Origin: Misgurnus anguillicaudatus
Taxonomy: Eukaryota; Chordata; Actinopteri; Cypriniformes; Cobitidae
Direction: 5' to 3'
Length of the DNA stretch: 64,000 bases
Assembly: GCF_027580225.2 (NCBI RefSeq)
Contig: NC_073341.2
Coordinates: 15,312,501 to 15,376,500 of the forward strand
Part shown: piece after piece, positions 33,534 through 44,047 of the stretch
How the letters are laid out: every line of letters starts with the position of its first letter
Numbering within the stretch: the stretch's first letter is position 1
Notes under the pieces: generated by a model
What the model saw: the letters and a program-made list of their open reading frames with translations, nothing else
The model's database searches: none
What the model was told of the DNA's origin: nothing
Made by a program: the position numbers and the translations under genes

Positions 33534-34036
33534 AATGCTGGTGGGAAATACAATCCTTTGCTGGATTCCGGTATGGGCTGAATATTCTGTAACGGGGTTG
33601 GCTTTAAAGAAAGCGATGAAGGTGTGAATCCATGTGCAAAAGGTGTTTATTTGTAAAATTCAAAAAGGGCCAGCAAACTAATCCAGAAAGGGCAAGCCAA
33701 CAGACGTAATCCAAAATACAGGCAATGTGTCAGGGCAGGCGGCAGTACAGGCAAAATCCAAAATAACAGGCACAGGTCAAAAAACAGGCAGATCAGGTAC
33801 AGATTAGCAGACAACAGAAACAGATTCAGACAGGTAACAGGTTGGGATTACTATTGTATAATATTCAGCAGGGAACAGGTGAACAGGAAGTGACTTATAT
33901 ACAAAACAGACAGGAAGTGTGAACTGAAACATGGCATGATGAAAATCAAAATAAAAGTCAGAACAGAGCAGGGTATCAAAATAAAAGTCCAAAATACAAA
34001 AATACACAGAACACAGAACAAAACCATTACAGAAAT

Positions 34037-34329
34037 AATTTAAACAAAACTATTATAACGTATACATTTACAACTTTATAAAATACAACATTTCGTGTTG
34101 AGCTTCTGAGAAACTTTAATTCGCATAACTTGTTGGCAAGCAGACAGGCAGAGGATCTAAACACATTTACTTTATTTAACAAAACACATAACAAGACAAA
34201 ACCTAAAAAAGTTCATCCTCAAACAGAATAATTCAAAGTATGAAAAGAAACACGAGAAAGCACACGCACCACATCCAACAATGACTGACAAAAGACAATT
34301 GAAACACAAGAGCAATATATGAAGAGTTT
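34037..34329. other. Non-coding sequence
   Basis: AT-rich with nothing recognised. It may include the 5' part of the hAT element that is otherwise seen from 36640. Confidence 0.4.
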
Positions 34330-34480
34330 CGTTGCCGGTGATGGTTCCGCCCGGACGACTGATTCAAAACACCGGAATTTCCATGGTTTCCCCGAACACT
34401 AAATCAAGCCCGATATCATTCAGGTGAGAGCGATTAACACAGCGATCGCTGATAGGCCGATAAGGAAAGAAGGTTGAGCA

Positions 34481-34487
34481 TATAAAG
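34481..34487 (+). promoter_or_regulatory. TATA box of giant LTR copy 4
   Basis: GAGCATATAAAGAC is located as the TATA box of copy 1 is, about 150 bp from the LTR start. Confidence 0.5.
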
Positions 34488-35489
34488 ACTTTTGAAGACG
34501 TCTGATGTTGTGGTTGGTGGCACTTTGTGAGTACGTTGCTTGCGCTTGTTGCTACGGTGAAGATCGGCTGGGTTGACTCACATTGATCCCTTAGGGAAGA
34601 CGAGAGGTTGGAGACGTCGGGTTAAGGAAGTTATCGTGTGATTTGGATGTGGAGAAGAGCACACGAAGCCATTGGATGTACGATTGGGGAAGCTTTTTGA
34701 CAACAAGGTGTGAGTAACAGCCAAAGCAAATTCTATGCGCTATTTAGAAGAAGAGTTACCGGTGTCTTTGTGAGGGTGTTGAAGGTTACCGGCCCTGCGG
34801 TTCCTGAAAGCGTAGGTGAGCCGAAGAGGTAACCAGGAGACATAAAGGGGTGTTGTTGAACATATTCACCTGTGAATTCTTTTCTCTTTCTCTGGCGTAT
34901 ACAACGCCCAACCTGCCTCTCGAGCAGCCGAGGCCTAGGCGGCCAAGTCTTAACTTCACGTGGAGTGCGTGTGCAGAGTGCTGTGGTGAGTTGTGACTTT
35001 CATCGTGTGTTTCACTAAGCTTGCTGTGTGTGTGCTGTATTTACAGTAACCGAAGTCGCCCGGGCCCCGTGCAGATTGTGCAAAGAAATAGCACGTTGAG
35101 GCCTGAGCCATAGGAGAGAAATCCACTATTACCATAACCCCCTGAGTGTCGGCTAGAGCTCACGTTCACCCGGAAAGCAGGCAGCAGTGTAATCCAACTA
35201 CATATTAGAGTGAACGGCGGCCGAGGTACATTGTATGGATTGAAGGTAGAAGTTGTGTTTGTCTAGAAGAACTCGGTGTGCGCGCAGAGCCTCGTCGAGA
35301 GTTCGCCCCAGTAGAAGACCCCCTGTCAGCGACAAGGAGGGGGAGCTTGGGAAGCGTTCGGCTCTGTGGCGCCCGACCTTGCAGTCCCCACGACACCTAC
35401 GAAGCTTTGGCCGACGGGTGAAGGCGTACAGTGTGCGGCCGTTGTGGTGAGGGTCCGCTGCCTGGAGGAGTGAACTATAGGCTCAAGTG

Positions 35490-36200
35490 TTGTGAGTAAC
35501 CTACCTGTGTAGTGTGTAACTTACCTGTGTTTGCAGCAACGCCTCGAAGAGGACCAAACAGTGTCAGTAGTGAGAACCCTTTACCTCTGTCTCCACGTAT
35601 GCTTTGGAGTGAACTAAAGGCCCCAGTGTTGTGAGTAACCTACCTGTGCAGTGTGTAACTTACCTGTGTTTGCAGCAACGCCTCGAAGAGGACCAAACAG
35701 TGTCAGTAGTGAGAACCCCTTACCTCTGTCTCCACGAATGCTTTGGAGTGAACTAAAGGTTCAAGTGTTGTGATTAACCTACCTGTGCAGTGTGTTACTT
35801 ACCTGTGTTTGCAGCAACGCCTCGAAGAGGACCAAACAGTGTCAGTAGTGAGAACCCTTTACCTCTGTCTCCACGTATGCTTTGGAGTGAACTAAAGGCC
35901 CCAGTGTTGTGAGTAACCTACCTGTGTAGTGTGTAACTTACCTGTGTTTGCAGCAACACCTCGAAGAGGACCAAACAGTGTCAGTAGTGAGAACCCCTTA
36001 CCTCTGTCTCCACGTATGCCCTAGAGTGAACTAAAGGGCCAAGTGTTGTGAGTAACCTACCTGTGTAGTGTGTAACTTACCTGTGTTTGCAGCAACGCCT
36101 CGAAGAGGACCAAACAGTGTCAGTAGTGAGAACCCCTTACCTCTGTCCCCACGTATGCACTGGAGTGAACCAAAAGCTCAGAGTGTTGTGAGTAACCTAC
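35490..36200 (+). repeat. Tandem array of 139-bp units in LTR copy 4
   Basis: TGTGAGTAACCTACC (one TGTGATTAACC) recurs at 35491, 35630, 35769, 35908, 36047 and 36187, so the spacing is 139 or 140 bp. Each unit contains TGTGTTTGCAGCAACGCC, an acceptor-like motif, and then about 100 bp up to the next donor-like GTTGTGAGTAAC. Confidence 0.93.
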
Positions 36201-36498
36201 CTGTGTTTGCAGTCACGCCTCGTGGTGGATCCTCTGCGTCCAGTGAAGTTGAGACGGAGTGACCTGAGGGCGAGAGAGACAGAAACAACGGTCAGATAAG
36301 TTGTGACTCGGTGCTGGACCAACTTTAATTGTGTTTTCCCTGCTTTGCCTCCAGGAGGAAGCGGAGGGCACCACGAGTTCAAGAACAACACAATCGGAGA
36401 CTACTGGCCCCCGTCCCCTGGTCCAACTCCCCCTGGAGGCGAAAAGAAGATTGTTTTTAAGCTGCCCTTCCCCTTTTCCCCTTTCCTTTTAAATATTT

Positions 36499-36504
36499 AA
36501 TAAA
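36499..36504 (+). terminator. Poly(A) signal AATAAA of giant LTR copy 4
   Basis: AATAAAGATACC lies about 125 bp before the LTR end, matching copy 1. Confidence 0.55.
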
Positions 36505-36701
36505 GATACCTTTTAATTGTAGGATACTCGTCTGTCTGGTCATTGGGGTGGTCTTGGGAACCTCCTCGAGGTGGAAAGTAGAGAGGGGCGTGGCCTGTTA
36601 GCTATCTTGGGTCCGCCCCGGCCGTGACATAATCTTATTTATTACATTATGTTATAAGTTGTTAGGCTCTTACAATACACAAGCTTTGTTTTATTATAGT
36701 T

Positions 36702-38462
36702 TCAAAGAAAGAAATGGTGAATGAGGCCTTGGTGAACATGATCATCAAGGACTCCCAACCCTTTTCCATCGTGGAGGATGCTGGGTTTAGGGAGCTTCTG
36801 CAAGTGTTGGATCCCACTTATGTTATTCCTACTCGAAAGGTATGTAATTAATGAAGTGGTTCAGTACAAGTTCAGTATGTAAAATAAAGACTAAATTTAT
36901 TTCTATACACAGGCTTTGAAGGGTATGATTGAAAATAAATACAGGGAGACTAAGGAAAAGACAAGAGAGCAGTTGCAGAAAGTTGTGTCTGTAAGCCTTA
37001 CATCTGACATGTGAACATCACTACACATGGATGCATACCTAGCAGTAACCTGCCATTTTATCAATGAAGAGGACAAGCTCTGCACCACTTTATTAGATGT
37101 ACAACATTTTCCTAAGTGTCATACTGCAGAGAACTTGGCTACTGGACATATGAAGATCATGGAGGAGTGGGGCATAGAAGATAAAGTAAAGTGTCTGGTA
37201 ACTGATGCTGCAGCCAACATGATAGCATGTTTACGAACATTAAATGTTAGGCATGCAATATGCATTGCACATGCACTTAATTTAATTGTAAAGAAGTCTT
37301 TTGATGACATCAGTAGCTTCAATGAAATTCGCATTAAATGTAGAAAACTTGTGACATTTTTTCGAACAAGCACTACTGCAAAAGAGAGACTGGCCCAAGT
37401 ACAGGAACAGATGGGGAGACCAGTTCTTAAGTTGATCATTGAAGTGGACACTCGCTGGAACAGCACTTATAACATGCTAGAACGACTCCATCAGTTGAGA
37501 GAACCAGTGGGGGCAGCCCTGGCCTCTCTAAGGACTGACATTACCCCTCCCACAGCACTGGAGTATGAGGCAGTTCAAGATGCTCTCCATGTTCTTGCCC
37601 CTTTCCACCAGGCTACAGTAGAGCTTTCTGGAGAGAAAAGAGTATCTGCCTCCAAAGTGATACCTTTGATGAAGATGCTACATCACAACATAACAAACAA
37701 GTCTGAAGGCCTCAACACAAATTGCGCAAGGCAGCTGGGTGACAGCCTGCTTCAGAGGGTCAGGGAAAAGGCTGTTCATTTAGAAACACTAAGTGTCATG
37801 ACTATACCCACATTACTGGATCCCAGATTCAAAAAAATTGGATTTTTAAGTCAAGGAAAAATGCAAGAAGCCATAACAAGATTAAAATGTGAATGTGCTG
37901 CTGTCATCAGAAGTGCTGGTGTTAATTCGGTTTCCACCAATACCCCCCCAGCTCAGCTGCCAGCCTCTTCAGAAGCAGGCCAATCTACAAACCACAGTAA
38001 GTAGAATATTTTTTGGGGGTGTATATTTTCACATTTCTGATTAGTACATTGTTAATGGAGATTTTTTCTTTGTACTATTACTTTTAGGTGACCTTTGGCA
38101 CTTGCTGGATAGCACGGTTGATCTAAGTAGAAGGAGCTCAAGTGCAACCGCAGATGCTACTGTTGAAGTGGACCGATACTTATCTGAAGTGAATGTAACA
38201 AGAACGGAGGACCCACTTGTATATTGGGCTCAACACAAAACATCAGTACCCACACTTGTACCAGCTGGCACTGTCATTTTTATGTTGCCCTGCATCTTCT
38301 GTTCCATGTGAAAGGATTTTTTCCAAGGCTGGAGAGGTTTTATCTAAAAAGAGGAATCGTCTTAATTCAATAAAAATCAGTAATACATTCCAAAATTATG
38401 TGTTGCAATTTTCTTCATGGTACCCTCAGTCCCATAAGCACTATACAGCACTAAACTACTAA
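36702..38462 (+). pseudogene. hAT transposase, nearly complete core, one stop and one frameshift
   Basis: Predicted exons are about 36702-36839, 36913-37996 and 38088 onward, with GT...AG junctions. The first reads KKEMVNEALVNMIIKDSQPF. The main exon contains SLTSDM-stop-TSLHMDAYLAVT, where TGA at 37012 replaces the conserved Trp. It continues with LVTDAAANM (second catalytic Asp region), AICIAHALNLIVK, VDTRWNSTYNML and TLLDPRFKK. The last exon reads LLDSTVDLSRRSS and must shift frame near 38240 to reach CCPASSVPCERIFSKAGE, the dimerisation region. Only two lesions were seen in about 500 codons, so decay is recent or slow. The missing BED finger also precludes activity. Confidence 0.82.
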
Positions 38463-38474
38463 TGGTTCCACTTT

Positions 38475-38497
38475 ATACACACACACACACACACATT
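38475..38497. repeat. (CA)n microsatellite
   Basis: A short CA dinucleotide tract lies 3' of the hAT transposase. Confidence 0.95.
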
Positions 38498-39158
38498 TTA
38501 TTTTTACATTCTTCCCAGACTACTGTACAAAACAATGTCGTACTTGTATAGTTCATAATGTTATTTTTCAAACAATTAAACTAATAATTAACTGGGTGTA
38601 TTACATCTCAAGAAAATTCACACAGACAAATAGTTTTTTTTATTATATAACCAGTAAATGAACAAATTTCTGCTTGGGTCAGTGCATAAAATGTATTTTA
38701 TTCATCTGCTATTTCTTTTAAACGTCGCTAGATGTCACTAGGGAGCACTGTTGAATGAAGCTTCGGGTAATGAACCTTTGGGTGAAGCAATGGGCTGTGA
38801 AGCGTCAGTGGTTCATGAAGCCTCATTTTGCCATCACTAGTGATTGTTAGTGTGTACAAAAAAATTTACCTGGGGTATTTCAGAAAGCAGTGTTAACTTA
38901 ACATCAGATTAACCCTGAACGAACACAAACTGGGCTATGTTGGTTATAGAATGCAGTTTAAATGGACCATTTAAAATGTCAGCCAAAAAAAAAATCAATT
39001 CATACTCCACACTCCAAACAGATAGAGACAGAGCGCAGCGCGTCACAACCTGAAAACCACGCCCACCGGGGGGGAAAGCAATCCAACAGTCTCCATTGAC
39101 TTTGTATTGCAAAAGGCCGCCTTCTTGTCATTTCTGGCTTATAACAAAAAACTGAATA

Positions 39159-39320
39159 ATGCCTAAAAGCTGCTTTGGGACAATATGTACAGCTAACAAG
39201 CCAAAGAACACAGAAATAAGTTTTTATAAGCTGTCGAGCCGTAAAACCCAACCTTTAAGGAGAAGAAGTGGATCGCCGATTACGTTTCCCCCTATTGGAC
39301 GCAGTTTTACTAATAGGAGT
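39159..39320 (+). pseudogene. THAP-like zinc-finger exon, left arm
   Basis: It begins ATGCCTAAAAGCTGC and reads MPKSCFGTICTANKPKNTEI then SFYKLSSRKTQPL. M-x-x-x-C-x4-C ... FY-x-x-x fits the start of a THAP domain. After RRR a frame change is needed to reach KWIADYVSPYW. The C-terminal Cys/His ligands are missing. Confidence 0.55.
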
Positions 39321-39587
39321 ACTATAAAAAGTTGCCTGTTTCCATTTCTGTGTCTAAACGCTCGTTTTTTGAAGTCGACAGCTTATAAAAAAATTATTTA
39401 TTTATTTTTTTTGGCATGTTAGATGTACACCTTATCACACAGCAGCTTTTAGGTATTATTCTGTTTTTAAGTTTATTCTGTAAATAAGTTTTTATAAGCT
39501 GTCGACCCCAAAAAACGAGCGTTTAAAGACACAAAAATGGATACAGGCAACTTTTCATAGTACTTCTATTAGTAGAACTGCGTCCAC

Positions 39588-39724
39588 TAGGGGGAAACGT
39601 AGTCGGCGATCCACTTTATTCTCCTTAAAGGCTGGGTTTTACGGCTCGACAGCTTATAAAAACTTATTTCTGGGTTCTTTGGCTTGTTAGCTGTACATAT
39701 TGTCACACAGCAGCTTTTAGGCAT
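39588..39724 (-). pseudogene. THAP-like zinc-finger exon, right arm (inverted)
   Basis: On the minus strand from 39724 it reads MPKSCCVTICTANKPKNPEI, SFYKLSSRKTQPLRRIKWIA and DYVSP before a stop. This copy keeps the frame through the Trp that the left copy loses. It is the mirror of 39159-39320. Confidence 0.6.
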
Positions 39725-39869
39725 TATTCAGTTTTTTGTTATAAGCCAGAAATGACAAGGTGGCGGCTTCTCGCAATACAAACTCAATGGAGACGGTTGG
39801 ATTGCTTTCCCCCCCGGTGGGCGTGGTTTTCAAATTTGCATAACGGCGCTCTGTCTCTATGGGGGCAGT

Positions 39870-41281
39870 ATACCTCCAGAAAGTGAGTTGGTCTATTTTA
39901 ATTTAGAAGCTGCTAATTTAGCAGCATATCAAGTTTGATTTACATTAGCAACTAAGTAAGTTATCACAAAAAAAACATTCGGTCTCATTAACATTGCAAT
40001 GTTTTCCGCTACGTTTCGTGCGTCCATTTGGTGTTCATTATCATCGAAGACATTTCAAGCTTTTTAGCTAATGTTACATTTTAGCATCAGCTTGGTAGAT
40101 AACGGGTGAAAACCGGATCGGATCCGTGGGTAGAGCTAACTATTAAACGCTAACAGCTAAGTATGCGCGATAATTTGCATGCGATAGTCATTGCGCTTCT
40201 CGTCAGTGAAGCCGGTTTATTGATTAAAAGTGAATCGCTATCAGCTGCTTTCAGATGGAGCCACATTTACTGCACAAAGCCGTAGTTCATGTACAAGCTG
40301 AGCATAGGTTATCCCAAGGCCTATTATAAGTGAACTTCTAGCGAAATACTAACAGCATCTTACTTACCAATTGAAAAGAAATGTTGTCATTTCGGAGTCG
40401 AACCTCATTTCTTTCCTGTCCATTAGTTGTCTCAAGCGATGAAAAGCAGTGCCCGTATTTACTCTGGTTTGGTTCCTTTATTTATCAGATTTTATTTGTG
40501 ATTCCGAGCGCGTTGTTCCTTGCAGCGAATGGTTGTGGTAGTGGTAAATGTCTCTTGCTTCAGCCATTCTTCCGCTCTCTTCCCTGAACTGAAATGCGTG
40601 CGAAAACCCTGTTGCAAGGCAGGAAGGCATCAAGGCATGTCCGAATCCATGGCTGTCCGAATTGCATTTCTCTGAGCTGCCTTCATGGCTCTTAAGTCAA
40701 CTAGTCAGCTGCCTTAGTTTTCAAACGCAGCAGTAGTAGAGGGCTGTACTTCTCACACATGCGACTTATTCATGTATTGCAGTTTGGCAGGCGGCTATTT
40801 ACATGGCCCGCATACCGCCTCCCATGGTCGAAACTGGTATTACAACAGCTGTCGGGCTGTAGCTAGTAATTTAGCATGCTAATTCAGATTGATATCTCTG
40901 CAGCACTATACCATTTTTTTAATGACATCTTTGCCCTTATTTCTTCTCATTCTTTTGATGCGTGTAGCTCATTTTTAAAAATATTTTACCTCGATTCTTA
41001 CAAATGGCACCTTTAAGAGTTTATTCAATCAACCTGATAAAAAGTAACTGAGTAAATGCTCGCTCACGATAACATAAAGACATTGACAAAATTTTTAAAT
41101 TATCACAGAAGTACCGGGATAACAGTTAACATATAAATACATAAAATGTCATAGGAAAACACTTCTTTCACACATTAATACAACATATATTTATTAGTGA
41201 GTCATTGAATCTTTCAGATTAAATGGATTGTGGGTATATCTAATGAGCATTCTTTAGTCTTATAAATGATTTTCTGTAGCT
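39870..41281. other. Non-coding sequence
   Basis: No gene was recognised. It may include further body of the THAP palindrome's parent element, but no motif supports this. Confidence 0.45.
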
Positions 41282-41836
41282 GACCATTAGCATTGTGCTA
41301 AAAAATAACCAAAGAGTTTGGATATTTTTCCTATTTAAAACACTTTCTTCTGTAGTTACATCGTGTACTAAGACCTACGGAAAATTTAAAGTTGCGATTT
41401 TCTAGGCAGATATGGCTAGGAACTATACTCTCATTCTGGCGTTATAATCAAGGCTGATTATAAGGCTGTAACATGGCTGCACCAGGCGTAGTTACACACT
41501 GCCTGAAAAAAGTCCACTTGGTTACTTTTAATAGCATCTATCTATTTTCGAGCACTGCGTAATATCTCTACGCCTGCTGGAGCTGTTTTACATCAGCAAA
41601 GTCCTTAATAATTACGCCAGAATGAGAGTATTATCCTCTCAATCCTAACTGCCTAGAAAATCTCAATTTTTTAATTTTCTGTCGGTCTTAGTACACGATG
41701 TAACTACAGAAGAGTCAAGTTTTAAATAGGAAAAATACCAAAACTTTGGTCTTTTTTTTTGCGCAATGCTAATGGTCTAATCAGATTCAATGGATTGTGC
41801 TAAGCTATGCTAAAAGTGGTAGCGCCAGACCCAGAG
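41282..41836. mobile_element. Palindromic MITE, two-armed copy of the family at 655-876
   Basis: The left arm (ACATCGTGTACTAAGACC, TTGCGATTTTCTAGGCAG, ACTATACTCTCATTCTGGCG) is mirrored at 41622-41830 (CGCCAGAATGAGAGTAT ... CTTAGTACACGATGTAACT ... AGATTCAATGGATTGTGC). The left arm appears shortened at its outer end. No duplication was found. Confidence 0.8.
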
Positions 41837-43072
41837 ATCAGCTGAATGGATTCCAAAATGGTAAGAATCAAACGTTTAACTCTTAAAGGAACACGCCCAG
41901 ATTTTGGGACTTTAGCTTATTCACCGTATACCCCAGAGTTAGATAAGTCCATACATACCTTTCTCATCTCCGTGCATGCTATAACTCTGACGCAGCCCCC
42001 GCTAGCTTAGCTTAGCACAAAGTCTGGAAGTAAATGGCTTCAGCTAGCAAAGTGCTCCCAATAAGTAGAGCTGCACGATTCTGTATAAAATGAGAATCAC
42101 GATTCTTTTGCCTAAAATTAAGATCATGCATGATTCTCTCGCGATTCTCAAGAACTTTGTTAATTTGAAAGATGTACAACCCCTGAACATTAGATTAACA
42201 TTAGTTTTTACAGGTGCAAAGAATTATGCTTCTGAAAGTTTCAGATAAGTGTACATAATCTTTAAATTCAGTTAATGTTAATTGTAGAGTTATTATGTAT
42301 TCATTTTATTTACAGAAAAAAATGTAAATATACATTTTAAGTAGACATGGATTAACATTACTTTCGGTAATGAGCTATGACGCGGAAACATTCGGCACCA
42401 ACCAATCGGAAGGTGGAAACCTCCGCTTGAGAGATTTCAAGAGAATGCATTCAAGCATTTTTTTATGCTCTCGCTGGCAGTGTTGGGCAAGTTACTGCAA
42501 ATTATTAATTAGTTACAGTTACTAGTTACTTATTTTAAAAGTAACTGAATTACTCTACCAGTTACTGTATATCATAAGTAATTAGTTACTAAGAAAAGTA
42601 ACTTTTAAGTTACTTTTATGTCTGCTTTTTAAATGTAAATATGAACAGTACTGAACAGTCAAACAGTAAAATGATATGGATGGGCTATTTTACACGTACG
42701 ACTCTAATATATCACATACTGTAGGAGCCTATTTTGCTTTAGATTCAACCTTTGAATATTTTTGTTAGAAATTATCTTAATATGTAAACTTACTTTATGT
42801 ATATCATTTAGACCATTTAGACAAATATTCTGCATGTTTACAAAAATATATAATGTGTTAAAATTGTGTAGTGTCTCTTTAAAAATTTGGAGACAATTGT
42901 GTCAACATGTCATATTTTCTAAAATAAATTATCATTTTTCTGATTTCATATTTATTTTAATAAGTTAGAAACGTCTCCGCTGTGTCCTGCTGACAGGCGC
43001 GGTGCGCGAGCAGCAGGTGACGTAAATTATGGGTCCTCCGAAGGTTAGACCGTCTCATTTCAGTTCTCTTTT

Positions 43073-44047
43073 GGCGCTTTTCCATTGCATAGTACCCCAC
43101 GGTTTGGTTTAGTTTGGGTCGGGTCAGCTTACTTTTGGGAGCTTTTTCATTGGGATCACTTCGTAGTACCCGATACTTTTTTTCGTACCACCTCGGTTGG
43201 GGTTCCAAGCGACCCGAGCTGATACCAAACGTGACGCGTAAACACTGTAGTTCACTGATTGGTCTGAGAGAATCATCATCGGCGCCGTCATCCTATTATG
43301 TTAAATATTAGCTTTAGCTTAAGCTTGCTGCTAGCTTGCGCTGTCTCGAGCAAACATGTTGTCATCTGTGCTCTGTTTTAAGTTTCCAAACACCCTTTTA
43401 GCGATTAAAAACATCCACAGGTTGTGAATCAGGAACACATAAAAGTTTTTTCCAGACTTGCAGTTTGTGGCGGCACATTCGCGACGTGCACGTCAGTATT
43501 ATTTATGCTTTAATGCAACTTCATTGAGGCTCAGCGGAGCGCCGTCGAGAGACGCCACGGGTGTTTGAACAGAAACTGTTATATGAGACAGAGGTAGTTA
43601 TAAACGCGATGTGCAAAGTAAACTCCTATTTGTGGTGGCTAATTTTAATTTTGTGGCGGCACATTCGCGACGTGCACATCAGTATTATTTATGCTTTAAT
43701 GCAACTTCATTGAGGCTCAGTGGAGCCGTCGACTGACGCCACGGGTGTTTGAACAGAAACTGTCATGTGAGACAGAGGTAGTTGTAAACGCGATGTGCAA
43801 AGTAAACATCTATTTGTGGTGGCCAATTTTAATTTTGTGGCGGACCGATAAATAAATAAATGTATGGGAATGTACAAGGACGCTCTCTCTTGTATGATGT
43901 CACAGCCGTATGCACGACACGCCTATAATTCCTCCCACTGCGAAGTGATACTAAACTCAATGGAAAAGCAAACCACGCCAAAGTGAGGTGAGCTGACCCG
44001 ACCCAAACTAAACTAAACCGTGGGGTACTATGCAATGGAAAAGCGCC
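43073..44047. mobile_element. Inverted-repeat element (GGCGCTTTTCCATTGCATAG ends), fourth level
   Basis: GGCGCTTTTCCATTGCATAG and the following GTACCCCACGGTTTGG are mirrored at the right by CCGTGGGGTACTATGCAATG and GAAAAGCGCC. The flanks TTTT and AAAA extend the palindrome, so the target duplication cannot be resolved. No ORF of note. Confidence 0.85.
43464..43840. repeat. Tandem duplication, about 185-bp unit, two copies
   Basis: TTTGTGGCGGCACATTCGCG begins at 43464 and 43650, and TTTGTGGCGGA at 43834 starts a third truncated unit. The copies differ by a few substitutions and a small indel. Confidence 0.93.

Larger units (their letters stand above)
31517..34031 (-). mobile_element. Non-autonomous Gypsy-type LTR retrotransposon, TSD GAAAT
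   Basis: Two direct LTRs bound the element: 31517-31945 (TGTAATGG...CCATTACA) and 33588-34031 (TGTAACGG...CCATTACA). GAAAT lies at 31512-31516 and 34032-34036. On the minus strand the 5' LTR is the right one, and a polypurine tract (AGAGGGGGGGTTC) abuts the left one. The 1.64-kb interior encodes only a gag-derived ORF, so the element needs another's polymerase. The solo LTR at 59658-60109 is related. Confidence 0.92.
34330..36629 (+). mobile_element. Giant LTR copy 4, 5' end degenerate
   Basis: From TGATGGTTCCGCCCGG onward it follows the other giant LTRs and ends GTCCGCCCCGGCCGTGACA at 36629. The expected TGTCACA start is absent and no target duplication was found. It keeps both the GGTAACCAGGAGACATA segment of copy 3 and the 139-bp array of copy 2, so it best represents the ancestral layout. 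TATAAAG lies at 34481 and AATAAA at 36499. Confidence 0.82.
36640..38840 (+). mobile_element. hAT element (ZBED type), 5' part missing or displaced
   Basis: Transposase exons run from 36702 and the right end is close to GAAGCCTCATTTTGCCATCACT (38818-38839), a typical hAT terminal sequence. The left end and BED-finger exon were not found. Giant LTR copy 4 directly abuts the 5' side and may have replaced or interrupted it. Confidence 0.7.
39020..39861. mobile_element. Long palindrome with THAP-coding arms
   Basis: The left arm (from GATAGAGACAGAGCGC at 39020) is mirrored by the right arm (to GCGCTCTGTCTCTAT near 39860). Both arms are about 400 bp and meet near 39430-39480. GGTGGGCGTGGTTTTC and TTGCTTTCCCCCC are mirrored outside, and the THAP-like exon inside. 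THAP domains are found in P-element and Kolobok transposases. No TTAA or 8-bp duplication was established. Confidence 0.75.
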
